This document shows, one piece after another, positions 33,915-46,500 of a stretch of 64,000 bases of DNA. Every line of letters starts with the position of its first letter. Positions within the stretch are counted from its first letter, which is position 1. A program made the position numbers and the translations under genes. The stretch lies in contig CAAGDD010000003.1 of assembly GCA_900768545.1 (NCBI GenBank), positions 105,557 to 169,556 on the forward strand. Direction: 5' to 3'. The notes beneath the pieces were generated by a model. The model ran no database searches and was not told the origin of the DNA. It saw nothing but the letters and a program-made list of their open reading frames with translations. Source of the stretch: Clostridia bacterium. GTDB lineage: Bacteria > Bacillota > Clostridia > Christensenellales > UBA1242.

Positions 33915-34060
33915 AATAAAAAATCCCTATGTCAAGAATTGGCATAGGGGCGACTTCAAAACCGCTGTTCCACCCTATTTCACAAGCAAACGCTTGCCTT
34001 TTTAAGGTCGTTTCGCTGACCGCGCGAAAGCTACGGAGTTTCCAATTCCATCAAACACTT
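33915..34060 (-). promoter_or_regulatory. T-box riboswitch of glyQS, compact
   Basis: Read on the minus strand. The conserved T-box AGGGTGGAACAGCG is at 33976-33963 (consensus AGGGTGGNACCGCG, one change). A terminator hairpin CCCTATG / CATAGGG (33949-33943 with 33931-33925) and T run follow. The promoter TTGACA (34095-34090), 17-bp spacer, TATAAT (34072-34067) gives a leader of only about 145 nt before the terminator end. Upstream stems include a GCAAGC-type hairpin and GGTC/GACC. I could not assign the glycine specifier codon securely. The shortness suggests a reduced stem I. Confidence 0.92.
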
Positions 34061-34195
34061 TTCTTTATTATATTTCAACTTCAAAAAAATGTCAACAAAA
34101 CGACAAAAATTGAACGATAATTTTGTTTAAAATACACCAAATCATTCTTGACAACAAAAAAATTGTGTGATATCATAATATTAGAGAGGAAAAAT

Positions 34196-34621
34196 ATGAA
34201 AGAAAGAGCAAACAATATTCAAAAACTTATCGAAGGAAAATTTGAAGTATCAAAGGCTGATGCTGAATTGTATAGTTTTGTTGGCAGTGTAAACAAAATT
34301 TTGGAAGAATGCGAACAACCTACATTTAGAACAGCAGAAGTTTTGGTATATTTGGTTAAGATGCCAGAAGGAAAAGATTACAAACTTGTTACATCTTTGA
34401 GAGTTTCTGTAAACGGTGAAAAAGAACGCATCATCATCACAAGAGCAAAAAGAAACAAAGAAGATGTTATTTTGCAAATGTCTAGTGAATCTTTGTCTTT
34501 TGATCAAAAAACAAACAAAGCAAAGCTTACAAAAGTTGAAGGAATGAGAAAGACAGTTTACAATTATTCTTTAAACAAGAGAAAATTCATCGCTGACGAT
34601 AGACATGAAATGATTAGATAA
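34196..34621 (+). CDS. Unknown conserved-looking cytoplasmic protein
   Basis: 141 residues, basic, without membrane segments or motifs I recognise. GAGAGG precedes the ATG; the promoter TTGACA-17-TATCAT lies just upstream, with TGA before the -10. It has its own terminator. The mixed alpha/beta pattern (VSVNGEKERIIITRAKRNKEDVIL) suggests a compact folded protein. Confidence 0.7.
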   Translation: MKERANNIQKLIEGKFEVSKADAELYSFVGSVNKILEECEQPTFRTAEVLVYLVKMPEGKDYKLVTSLRVSVNGEKERIIITRAKRNKEDVILQMSSESLSFDQKTNKAKLTKVEGMRKTVYNYSLNKRKFIADDRHEMIR

Positions 34622-34691
34622 TAAGTTTTAAAACGAAACCTATTTGTCTGTTTCAAATTAAACAAAGTTAAAAAAAACATTAAAAATAGAA

Positions 34692-34719
34692 AAAACACCA
34701 AATTTTGGTGTTTTTTTTG
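34692..34719 (+). terminator. Terminator of the 141-residue gene
   Basis: ACACCAAA / TTTTGGTGT hairpin with eight T. Confidence 0.85.
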
Positions 34720-34851
34720 TTGTTATTTTGATTTTTTAATCAATTTTGATTTGCTTTGAGTTAAAAATATATGTCAAATTTTTGTTTAAAATATAATTTC
34801 TGTTAAATTTGGGGTGTTTAAAATGCGTCATTTTTAAATTTGCTTAACCAT

Positions 34852-36432
34852 TTAATTTTTATATTTTTCCATATATTCTTCATAAGACATTTGCTTGTCG
34901 ATAATTGTGTTTTCATCAACGATATCGATCACGCGATTTGCAACGGTTTCAATGATTTCTTGGTCGCCGGTAGCAAAAAGCATACAGCCTTTGAAGTTGA
35001 CCATTCCTTTGTTTAAAGAAGTGATGCTTTCAAGGTCGAGGTGGTTTGTAGGTTCGTCCAAAATCAAAACGTTTCCTGCTTCAAGCATAAGTTTTGCAAG
35101 CATACATCTAACTTTTTCACCACCTGAAAGAACATTTACTTCTTTCAAACTTTCTTCACCAGAGAAAAGCATTCTGCCCAGCCAGCCGCGAATATAACTT
35201 TCGGCTTGGTCTTTTGAAAATTGACGAAGCCAGTCAATCATATTAAGGTGGCAGTTTTCAAAATATTCACGATTGTCTTGTGGAAGATAAGAATATTTGA
35301 TTGTTTTTCCCCAACGGATTGTTCCGCTGTCCGCTTCTTCTTTTCCTGACAAAATATTGAAAAGTGTGGTCAAGACCAAACTGTTTGAAGAAAGAAAAAC
35401 AATTTTTTGTCCGTGTTCAACTGTGAAAGAAAGGTTTTTAAACATTCCTTTTTTGCACAAGTTTTCAACTTTCAAAATTTCTTTTCCAATTTCTTGTTCA
35501 TATTTAAAATCAACATAAGGATATTTTCTTGAAGAAGGCTTAAAATCTTCAATAGTGAGTTTTTCAAGTTCTTTCTTTCGGCTTGTGGCTTGTTTAGATT
35601 TTGAAGCGTTTGCCGAGAAGCGGGCGATAAAGTCTTTGAGTTCTTTTGCGCGTTGTTCGGCCTTTTTGTTTTGTTCTTTCGCTTGACGAGCCAAAAGTTG
35701 GCTGGTTTCATACCAAAAATCGTAGTTTCCAAGATACATATTGATTTCGCCAAAGTCAACATCACAAATGTGTGTGCAGACTTTGTTTAAAAAGTGTCTA
35801 TTGTGCGAAACGATAATAACGATATTTTCAAAATCAAGCAAAAAGTTTTCGAGCCAACGAATTGTCTTGAAGTCAAGGTTGTTTGTAGGTTCGTCCAAAA
35901 TCAAAATGTCGGGATTTCCAAACAATGCTTGTGCAAGCAAAACTTTGACTTTTACTTTTGAGTCAAGTGTTGACATAAGGTCATAAAAACAACTCTCTTC
36001 AACCCCCAAGTTTTGAAGCAAACTTTTTGCTTCGCCGTCGGCTTCCCAGCCACCAAGTTCAGCAAATTCGGTTTCAAGTTCGCCAGCACGAATACCATCT
36101 TCATCGTTAAAATCTGGCTTTGCGTAAAGTTCGTCTTTTTCTTTTTGAATTTCCATCAATCTTTTGTGACCAAGCAAAACTGTGTCCAAAACTGTTTCGT
36201 TGTCATATTTGTTTTGGTTTTGTTCCAAAACAGACATTCTCTCACCGGGAGAAATGATTACTTCGCCAGTGTTTGGCTCAATTTCTCCTGTCAAGATTTT
36301 CAAGAATGTAGATTTTCCAGCACCGTTTGCGCCGATAATGCCATAACAGTTTCCTTTTGTAAATTTCAAATTTACATCTTTATACAATTTTCTTCCGCCG
36401 AAAGCGAGTGAAACATTTGATGTTTGTATCAT
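34852..36432 (-). CDS. ABC-F ATPase, YkpA/YbiT type, with one degenerate ATP site
   Basis: Soluble tandem ATPase of 526 residues of the ribosome-associated ABC-F class. NBD1 has an intact Walker A (GANGAGKST, 34-42) and Walker B (ILILDEPTNNLD), but its signature LSGGE(K) reads LDSKVK at 156-161. NBD2 has an intact signature (LSGGEK, 435-440) and Walker B, but its Walker A reads SSNSLVLTT (348-356, no glycine or lysine) and its H-switch reads ATGD (487-490). So one composite site is complete and the other is lost on both faces. The linker (RFSANASKSKQATSRKK) is conserved. The gene overlaps the upstream gene by ATGA. Confidence 0.9.
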   Translation of the reverse strand: MIQTSNVSLAFGGRKLYKDVNLKFTKGNCYGIIGANGAGKSTFLKILTGEIEPNTGEVIISPGERMSVLEQNQNKYDNETVLDTVLLGHKRLMEIQKEKDELYAKPDFNDEDGIRAGELETEFAELGGWEADGEAKSLLQNLGVEESCFYDLMSTLDSKVKVKVLLAQALFGNPDILILDEPTNNLDFKTIRWLENFLLDFENIVIIVSHNRHFLNKVCTHICDVDFGEINMYLGNYDFWYETSQLLARQAKEQNKKAEQRAKELKDFIARFSANASKSKQATSRKKELEKLTIEDFKPSSRKYPYVDFKYEQEIGKEILKVENLCKKGMFKNLSFTVEHGQKIVFLSSNSLVLTTLFNILSGKEEADSGTIRWGKTIKYSYLPQDNREYFENCHLNMIDWLRQFSKDQAESYIRGWLGRMLFSGEESLKEVNVLSGGEKVRCMLAKLMLEAGNVLILDEPTNHLDLESITSLNKGMVNFKGCMLFATGDQEIIETVANRVIDIVDENTIIDKQMSYEEYMEKYKN

Positions 36433-37139
36433 TGTTTTGTTTTATCTCCTTTAATAATAGTTGCAGTCGAATTGTTTAGCGAGAAGTTTTCAATTTTTTG
36501 TTGAGGTTTCTCGCTTTCGATTTTCTTTTCGGTCTTTTCTAGCGTTTTTACGCTTTGCACAACATTTTGTTCTTCGATTTGTTGTGCTAAAGCCTTGCTT
36601 TTTCGATTTTTGCGTTTTTTCAATATCTTTGATTTTTCAAGATATAAAAGTTCATATTTTTCTTCAAGATTTGTCAAATCAAATTTGTTGTCAAACTTGT
36701 CGTCAAAAAAGTCGGGAGTCAAACTTGACATAATTGGATCAATCATCAAAATCTCTTCAATGTTTTTTGTTTCGTCAAAATCAAATTTTCCAAAATCTCT
36801 CAAAATCATTTTTGTCAATTCTGCACGAAAATTTAAATATAAATCAAGTTTTTCTGCAAAATTTTTCGAAAAAACATCAAAATTTGTGTGTTTTTTGAAA
36901 TTTTTAATGTTTTCGATTGAATTTTTAAGCATCTTTTTGATTTTCTTTTTGTCGCACTCTTCATACTTTGAAAGATCTATACAATCGCTCATTTGATTTA
37001 AAAACAATCTAGACTTGATCAAATCTTCGTCGATCAAAAAGTCTTTTGGCAAAAAATCAATGCCAAATTGTTTGTAATATTCTCCAAATCGTGGATTTAT
37101 TAGATTTAGATAGTTGTAAATTGTTATATTTCTATTCAT
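36429..37139 (-). CDS. Unknown protein translationally coupled to the ABC-F gene
   Basis: 236 residues, mostly helical. The middle is Asp/Lys-rich (DFFDDKFDNKFDL) and the last 70 residues are low-complexity and charged. I do not recognise a family. The ATG at 37139 follows a perfect promoter by 7 nt and has no ribosome binding site. The stop overlaps the ABC-F start (ATGA), so the two are made together, and it may act with that protein on the ribosome; this is inference from context only. Confidence 0.65.
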   Translation of the reverse strand: MNRNITIYNYLNLINPRFGEYYKQFGIDFLPKDFLIDEDLIKSRLFLNQMSDCIDLSKYEECDKKKIKKMLKNSIENIKNFKKHTNFDVFSKNFAEKLDLYLNFRAELTKMILRDFGKFDFDETKNIEEILMIDPIMSSLTPDFFDDKFDNKFDLTNLEEKYELLYLEKSKILKKRKNRKSKALAQQIEEQNVVQSVKTLEKTEKKIESEKPQQKIENFSLNNSTATIIKGDKTKQ

Positions 37140-37145
37140 AGTTAT

Positions 37146-37174
37146 ATTATAAACTAAAAGCCACGCTATGTCAA
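37146..37174 (-). promoter_or_regulatory. Consensus promoter with +1 on the start codon
   Basis: Minus strand TTGACA (37174-37169), 17-bp spacer, TATAAT (37151-37146): both hexamers perfect. Only six bases separate the -10 from the ATG at 37139, so +1 should be the A of ATG. This is the clearest leaderless candidate. Confidence 0.75.
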
Positions 37175-37178
37175 ACAA

Positions 37179-37515
37179 AAGTTTGTTTTTGTTTTTCTTT
37201 TAAATTTTAAAGTTTTTAAAAATAACGAAGATTTTCAAAAAATACGCAAAAAATTCGAAAAAATTAACAAAAAATTGAAAAAATAATTAATTTTTTATAT
37301 TTTTTTATATTTTTCACAAAAATCGCTTTGTCTTTTATTTACGGGCGAAAAATTGTTTTTAAAATTATTTTTGAATATTTTTTATCATTTTTTTATTTAT
37401 TTAAATATTTAAGATATTTTGTTTGGAAAATTTAATAAAAAATTGTATAATTAAAATGTCGAAAAATGTAAACAATAATAAATATTATTGTTGCGATTTG
37501 ATTGGAGTTTTTTAA
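37179..37515 (+). promoter_or_regulatory. AT-rich intergenic region with promoter of the giant gene
   Basis: Mostly A/T runs without ORFs. TTGGAA (37423-37428), 17-bp spacer and TATAAT (37446-37451) form the likely promoter. The leader of about 58 nt contains a near-perfect palindrome AACAATAATA / TATTATTGTT (37471-37492), then TTGGAG as ribosome binding site. Confidence 0.65.
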
Positions 37516-40500
37516 ATGAAAAAAGTATTAAGTCTTTGGAAAGTGATTTTGTTGGTTATCTCAGGCCTTATAGGTGTGGCCGGGGTGACTGTTTTGTCGG
37601 TTTATCTGACGGGTGGCTTTGATGAAAAACCTGTTCCACCAGAAGATCTGGCTGTTGAGAAGGTTGTTGACGGTCAAGGTTTTTACAATGAAGATCTTGG
37701 GCGCTTTGAAGTGTCAAGTGACTTTAAGTTGACAATTTCGACAACAACCGAAAATGTCAATCAAAAGACAATCACTTTGTCATTGCCAGACGGACACATT
37801 GAAAACAGAATGATTGAAAATGATGTTTTGATTATTCCACAAACAGTGACTTTGGGCACAGCGTTTGATGTTAAACTTAAAACAAGTTTCAATGCATACA
37901 CAAATCAAGACTGGATCAATGGTGGACTTACGACAATCACAGCAAAGTCAGAAAACATTTTGCTTGAATCGATCGATATCAAAGTGGCTGTCGATGTTCC
38001 AGTTTATAGAATTGATGCAGAGATATTAAATGCAAGCACAGAAAAAACTTCAACCGCATTGCGTCAACAAGTTGTTGTGGGCAGCACATTTGAAATTGAA
38101 ACAAACTTTATCCCACAAAATAGCAAATATTTATATTGTGACCAAACCAGAGTGAAAAAAGTTTTCTATGATCCTTATGTTTCAGCAGAATGTATATCTT
38201 ACAATTTCACAACTGGAAAATTTGAAGCAAAAAAGAAAACAACAACTTCAACAAACTACATAGACGTTAAAACTTTTGCAAACTCATATTATCAAGAATT
38301 GATTTTGGGACAAATCAACGCAACAAATTCAGAACTTTTGTCTTCAAGAGTGCTCCAAAAATTTGCAGAACTCGAAGCACAAGGCACTCGCGCTTATGTT
38401 TCGAAAAGAATTTATGTTGATGTTTTAGATGTCAGCGTAAACAATGTTTCAATAGAAAAAGACGGAAAGAACTTGAATCAAGGTTATGTTGACAAGGTTT
38501 ATAGACTTTCAACAAATTCTGCGACTTTTGACGACAAACTCGGCTTGTCGATCAAAGATAGTGCGTCAAACGAATTGTCACAATTATATGGCAAGGTCGG
38601 CATCAAATTGCCAAAGGCTGTAACAGGGCAAGCAAATCTTGACATTTGGGGCGGAAGATATGTTGTGGTTACTCAAACGGCCACAGGTTATACAATCAAT
38701 GAAACAAACGACTTGACAGGCGTAAACCTTGATAGCGATTTGATTTCTGTTTACGTTTTGCCAGATTCTTCACCAAGCTCTTCAAATGATTATTTCTGGA
38801 ACTTTGTTGCAGATGAAAAACTTTCGAAAACGCTTGAATTAAACTATTTCTTTGAAGACGAAGGAAAACTTAAAAACTTCTTCGATTTTGATAGCACTCT
38901 TTATTACAACAACAAAAAGATTTTCGAAAAGAATGCTGACGGCTGGATCTATTTTGACACAACCCGCATTTGCGAATATGTTGAAGGTCAAAAATTTGTT
39001 GTAAATGCTGACGACAGCGTGTCTTATGGAGAAATTGAAGTTTTGACCAAACTTGGCGACAATTATTATTGCAACGCTGGCTCGATCAAGGTTTGTGCAT
39101 ATTATCAAAGTGCGACTTTCGAGCAAAGATCGGCAGAACCTACATTTACATACAGTGCAGATGTTTATGAAAATGAAAAAAATCCATCTTGGGGCAACGC
39201 AAACAGAGTTATCGACGATATGGTGATCTCTTATGACGAACAAGGAAACTTGCGTGAAAGTTCTTATGACTTTGCAAGCGAATTGTTGCCAATCTCATCT
39301 GACAATGTTTATCAAACAGTAAGATATTTCCTTTATATTGACAAGGCTATGCAAGATGGCCCAGATGTTGAAAACGGCGACTTGACCAAATTGTTTAGAT
39401 GTGCTCCGGGCGTTGAATATGAAGGTTTGAACATCACTTTTGCTTCTCCAAAAAATGAAGGAATTTTCACTTTGTTCGAACTTGAAAGCACAACGATCAC
39501 AGCAATCCAAAGTTATTCTGGCACAGTGCATTTGGTTGTTGCGACAGTCAAAACGACTCCAACAAAAGATTATCCAAACGGCGTTGTTAGACGCGAAAAC
39601 GGAAAATATATCATTGACAAAGTTAGTTCTGCAAGAAATATCACAGTTGAAAGCGTTTTGTCAATTTCAAAAATGAATCCAACTTTTGTAATTGACGATA
39701 AAGATTGTTATCTCAAAGATGAAGAACTTTATATCTCATCAGTAAACAAAAACGAATTGTATCAATCGAAAGATGTTTTGCAATTTAAACTTGAACTTCA
39801 AACAACCGACGCAGCAAACGACATTGCAAAAGTTCAAAACTATTTCAACAGTCAAAAACTTCGTGTTGTTTGCGTTGATGAAAATGGTGACGAACCTGTA
39901 ACTCCATACATTGTTTTGAAAGAAACTCCAACTTATGACGAAACGGCTTCATCGACCGGACTTTTGGTCTTTAATGCAACATTCGAAATTCAAGAAAGTG
40001 CATTCTTGCCAAACGGCGACGGAAAGATTGACACAAACGGCGTTAAACTTTCATTCAAACTCATTTACAACGACGGCAAAAACAGTTTTGAAAAAACTTT
40101 GACGAGAGATGGCGACGGCAGAACAGACTTTAAAGTTTATTATGCCCAACCTGCATATTATGAATTTGCAAAATCAACAAACTTTGACGGAAACGGTACA
40201 TTTGTTGTAAACAACAAGAGCGACTTCTCAATCACTTTGAAAAAATCTGACAACACTCAAGCAGATTTGACTGGTGAAACAAAAGATGAAAAACTCGGAA
40301 CATTAAACGATTATTTGACAATCAAAATCAAAGACCAATTTGGACGCGAAATCAAAAACTCTGATGTTTATGGCGTTTTGATTGAAGAAAATGGCGGCAA
40401 ATATCTTGGCTTAAACGAAGACGGATCAAAGATTGTTTCGTTTGCGTCAACTCAAGGAAAAACTGTTTCGACCACAATCAATATTTATGTTATCAACAAA

Positions 40501-43500
40501 CAAAAACAAGCGGACGAAAAATATTGTTATGGAATAAACGGAGAAAAGATCAGAACTGCAGCAATTGCTTTTGATATCACAAGTGAAGGAGTTCAATCTA
40601 TCGAAAAACTTGCTGACAATTTCATTCCAAAGACAAGTTATGGAAATGATGAATACACAACAAATGGCGACGAAGTCGGCAGTGTAACACTTTCAACTTA
40701 TGTTACAAATGACGATGTTATCGATTTGTCAAAACTTTTGAAAGTAAAACTTAGTGACGGCGACATCGGTGCAGACAAATATTCTTATTATCTTGACGAA
40801 AATGCTTTCTCGGCAATGAGTGACACGACAAAGAGAGATCTTGGAAAGATGATCAATTTCACATCTGGCGCTGTGACTTATGGCACTGGCGACACTTTGG
40901 TCGAACTTGCTCAAGCGAGCGGAAAAACGATAAACTCAATCAAGATTTTAAATCCATTTAAACAAGATCAAGAACTTCGATTTGTCGTAAAAGACGCAAA
41001 CGATATCTTTGTGATCAATGTCAAAATCGTTTTGAAGAGTGATCTTAAAATTACTCCACAATTTTTGTCGTATTCACAAGGCAAGGCTGGCAAATATCTT
41101 GTGACAGAAGGAAATGCAGACGCTGTGTTTGGCGCGACAAGTTTCAAACTTGAAGATTATCTCCAACTTTCTTCTGTTTACAGAAATGTGACCTACACTT
41201 GGGATATTATCAAAAACATTACAGACAATGCAGCAAACAATGGCATCTTGGTCGTAAACAACGAACTCGTTTCACTCAAAACCATTGACGATTTTGTTTA
41301 TTTGATCACAAGCGATGTTCATTCTTGTCAAAAGGCTGATGTAACAATTAGGCTTGTTGACTCGACTTTTGCTTGCAGCGTTGACTTCTCACTTTATATC
41401 AATCCAAACTATGTTGCTGTTCAAACAACAAATGTTATTGACTTGACAAAGATTGACACAACAAACAATTTGACACAATATTTCAACATTTACAGAGCGA
41501 CTGAATATTTGGACGGAAGCGCAACAGTTCAAAACTTGCCACTTTCTTATGAAAATGTTTCAAGCGAAACAAAATTCTTGAAGATTGTCGGCACAACAAT
41601 TTCTGTTGAAGACGCTCAAATCAATTTCAATATTGGAGAAACAAAACAACAATCGTTTGTTTTGAAATATGGTGACGGCGAAGGATCTGAATATTTCTCT
41701 TGCGCGATCGTAAATGGCGACAAAATAACCCTTCCACAAAAAGAAAGTGAATCAGAATCAGCATATCAAACATATTACAACTTTGATGTTGAATTTGGTG
41801 GCACTGACGGACTTTCAAGCCTTGCAAACTTGATCACAAGAGACGGAACCACTGAAAAAGTTAAGACTGTGATCTACAACGGCGTTGAATATGTCGTTCT
41901 CTTCGGCGGCGGTCAAAAATATACTTTTGGCACAGGTGTTTCACTTGATGCAAACTCAATCACTGGCGGACTTATCAATCAAACTGCTGGTGGATTTAGC
42001 ATAAAACAAGCTCCAACATTCATCGATGTTAAAGGTTATGCTGACAAGACCGAAGAAAATAAATTTACACTTATCAAAACTATCATTTCGGGCGGCAGTT
42101 TGAAATTGAACATTCCAGTAAAAGCCCTTATCAGCCAAGTTGGCGAAAACTTTGTTTATTACAGCGAAAATGGTGATCAAAAATATAAAAATATCGACTT
42201 GTCAATCTTGCTTTCAGATCAAAATGTTTTGGAAGAAAACGATATCTTCCAATTACTTGCGGCAGGAAACACTTATGAGATTTTAAACAACGAAGCAGGC
42301 GGTGCAGCTTTGATCGAAGGCTTCTGCTACAACGACGATGTTATCCCAGAAGTTATGTTTAAGTTAGATATTGTTGGAAGTTCGTTAGAAAATCTTGCGA
42401 CTCTTGAAAACAAAGATTTGAAAAAGACAGACTTTTCAACAAAAACAACAAAACTCATTATCAATCCATTAGAGAAAAACAAAGTGGCTTATATCGTTTT
42501 AAAATGCGAAATTTCATTCGGGACAGCCATTCAAAAATTTGTATATTATTATAGAATAAAGGTTGTAGGAAACTTCGAAAACGAAGGAGTAACATATCCT
42601 TATGGCAGTGACGCTGAATATCTCGACAAAGACTTTTCGGATTATGAAGAAATCACAATCGGAGAAAAGACTGCAATGGGATATAAACTCGATTTGACCA
42701 AAGGTCTTACAGAAGAAAACAGTAGATTTAGAGATGATCAAAATGTCTTCCGTTTTGGAAGATTGCTTGACGGTGACGGCAAAGAAATTCAAGGTCTTTA
42801 TAGCGGATATAATATAATTAGTGTTGAAAACGAAGACGGCGAAATTTTGTATGACGATTGGGGAAAGCACTTTGTTTATGATCAAACACTTTTCGCGGGC
42901 AACGGAAAATTGAATATCATCCTGATTGATCCAAATGAAAAATTGACAATCAAATTCTTGAAAAGCTATGCAGATGTCGAAACAAACGCTGCGTATGTTG
43001 GTGGCGAACAATTATATGTTTTGAAATTCAATCAAGGCTCAAACTACAAGTCAAGCATTCAAGTGAATGACGGCACAAAGATCGTCAAGAGCGACAACAT
43101 TTACACAATCAATGATTTGATCGCCGGCGGCGGAGAAATCAAAATTGCGACAACTTTGTCAATCGGCACAGACACAACAAGTGTTCCAGTTGACGATTAT
43201 AATGTTTATTTTAGAAATTATCAAAACGCGATCAAAACAGACGCATATCAAAGTCAAGGTTTAGACGGAAATTTGATTGACACACATTATGTTTTTGAAA
43301 ACAAAACATTGCGCTTCACTTTGAATGACAATGTTTCAGAAGATCAAACTTTTGAAATTTACTTCTACACAAACGAAAAAGTAGCGTTTAAGATTATCGT
43401 AAAAGTTTCTGGCTTTGTTGAAGCAACATTCGATAGTCAAACAGAATATGTTGGCGGAGACACTTACAATTTCTCAACAAAAGCTTCATTTGCAAAAACA

Positions 43501-46500
43501 ACAGACAAAGAAATTGTTGAAGGAAAAGAATATTTCACAAATGTTGGCGGAGTTTACACAAAAGTTGACGCTCCAAAAGTTGAAGAAATTGCTACTTATT
43601 ATGAAAAAATCTATGACCATGGAATTTTTGAAAAAATTGGCTTCAAGACTGGCTATGGCACAGGAAAACAAATCACAGGTGTTGAAATTAGCAGTGTTGA
43701 AAGTTTCGTTTTGACAAAAGACACCACAAGAGTTGAAGGAAAAAAATATTATAGAAAAAATTATGAAACTTTTGTTTCGGACGAAAATGACCAATACAAG
43801 CCTGAAAACCCAAGTGGCGCTGGATATTATGAAGAAGCACTTGGCAGATATGTTCAAATCACTCGCGCAAGTGACAACATCGGCGGAACAATTAAGTTTG
43901 CTCAACTTGTTGAAGATTTGACTTTTGGCTTCAAGGCAAAAATAACAATCAAGCAAAATGTCGAAGAATATACTTATATATTTAGCTTTACACTTAATGT
44001 TAAAAAGAGTTTCGACAACAAAAAGACAATTTCAGTTGATCGTGGCGGCGAATATTATGTTTTGACAAATGACGAAAATTTGAAAGACAACAAAATATAT
44101 TACACTTTGACAAACGGCGATTATGTAGAAATTGAAAAATCCAAACTTGACCAATCTCAAATCAAAAATTATTTTGAAAAGAAGACTGGTGGAACAATCG
44201 CAGGAAAAGAAATCAGTTTTGACCTTGCTTCATTCAAAGACAAGTTTGACCAAAATTATGCTTATGACACAAACTCTTTCTATTATCGTTTCAAAGAAGC
44301 AGTCAGTGCGAACGACTCTTTGAGCGTGGACAGACAAACTTATTCAATCAAAACAAGCGACGTTGCATCTGAAACAAGACAAACAAAGAGTGTTGTTGTT
44401 GAATATGTAAACGCTGACGGACTTGTTTTGCACAGCTTTGCAGTAAATTATAATTATAATGTTGTTCCAAATGTAAGAATTGACACAAATTATCCAAATC
44501 CAAGTGATGACGAAGTTTTAGATGAACAACACAAAGTCGAACACATAGCAACAACCAATGATGGCAAAGGAACACAAAACTTCTTTGGCACAAGTGCTAT
44601 TTTCAATAGCGAAAATAGAATTGTTGTTAGAAATGCAGCAAATGGTGAAATTATCGACGGCGGCTTTGAAGCTTATGTTTCAGGCATTAGTAATGCTATT
44701 ATTCGTCAATATGAAGAAGAAAGCACAATCTTGAAAACTATTGATTCAAATTCAAAAGACACTGAAAGAACCTTGCTTCTTGGAAGTTCTGTTTACACAA
44801 GCTTTGTTTTGGAAAATTCTTCAACTGACGGAACTGTTACTATTAGTATTTCTATCAATGGTGTCACCGTGGTTTACAAAGTGGCTATCGTTCGAACATC
44901 TGTTTTGACAGTAAAACAAAATGCTCCAAACTACATTTCAAACAGCGAAACAGTCTATGCTGAAGATTTGGCTGGATATGTTGATCAAAAACTCTTTGCA
45001 GAAAACAGAATTATCAGTTTTGTAACAAATGCAAAAGCAACGGCTGGAACTTATTATGTTAAAGCAACCGCAACAAACGGCGCGGTAAAAATCAAAGAAT
45101 TTGCCGTTGAAAATGTTGGAGAATCTTCAAATTGCGACCTTGGCGAAGATTTGTTTGGCTACACTTTTGAAGGTGTTTACAAAGACGAAAAATGCACCGA
45201 ATCAGCAGCAGACTTGTTTGACGAAGTTGTGTTGACAAGCAGAATTGTTGTTAGATATTATGACGGCAGAAAGATTGCTGCAGCAGATTTGTATGAAAAC
45301 ACTTTGCTTTGCCCACAAGACAACGAAAATCAAAAATTTAAAGCAAGCGAATTTGCAGAAATAGATCAATCATATTTGGGCGTAGAAAAAACATTCAATA
45401 TCAAATATAAGTTGAACAAAACTGAATATGACCTTAATTCGATTTATACAATCAAACTTGCCCTTGAAATGGAAGTTGGTGGACACGCAGATAAAGAAAG
45501 CGGATACACAACGGTTGAAATTGACGCAGGAAATGAATATAAACTTCTCAATCTTAAGGGTTTCGATATTAAAAACGAACGCATAAATCAATCATATACT
45601 CAAGAAATGCTCAAAAATTCAAAGGGCACAGTTGGACTTGAAATTTATGGAATTGGAATTGCAATCAAAGAGAGCAACACTGATGAGCTTCAAGATGTTG
45701 CCAACACAATCCACAATAACCTTAAAACAAGCGGAGATGGTCAAACAAACGACATAAACAAAATCATTTATTCAAAAGGTTTGACCCCAGTGGCTGATAA
45801 AGAATTGAACAATGACGGATTTATCAGTTCTGCTGAATATGCTTATGCTCGTATCACTGCTCCATTGTCTGATCAAACAGCTGACGCTTATGATTACACA
45901 ATCAAAGCAAACGGCGCAAGCAATGACGGAAACTATGTTATGATGCGTCTTACATATTCTGTCAATGTTGCAGGAAAAGTGATCCAAAGACAACACAATT
46001 TGTTGTTTAAGATTATGCCAAACAGCACAATCAATTTCAAAACCGGCAGCGATGACCTTTCAGGAATTGCGGGCGAAACTTATGTTGAATCAAATCGTTC
46101 TTATCAATCAAACAAAGTTGCTCCATACAAATTTAAGATCCAACAATCAACTTCAGCTGAACAAGTTGATGTTGATCTTGAAAAAGTTGTTACTGCAAAT
46201 ATGTATAACCAAACAACAAACACTATCTTAAACTTCTTTAAAGACCAAAAATGGAATACAAATGGGACTGAAAATAAGTTCGCTTATGCAGACGGAAAAT
46301 TCTCTTTCGACATCTTCAATATGGGAAAGAGAAGTTATAAAGTGACTGCAGAAAATGATTATGGTTATGTGGTCGAAATCAATTTTGAAGCGGAAGCGGA
46401 AGTTGTGCCAACAGTAACTTTGAGCAACACCGTTTTGGCAGAAGGTAAAACAATTGCTTTTGGAACAGAAATGTTTGAAGTAAATATTCCAAAAGATACA

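Noticed and set aside
42514..43011. 165-codon minus-strand ORF inside the giant gene
   Set aside because: Antisense shadow without start signals; the plus frame is continuous.
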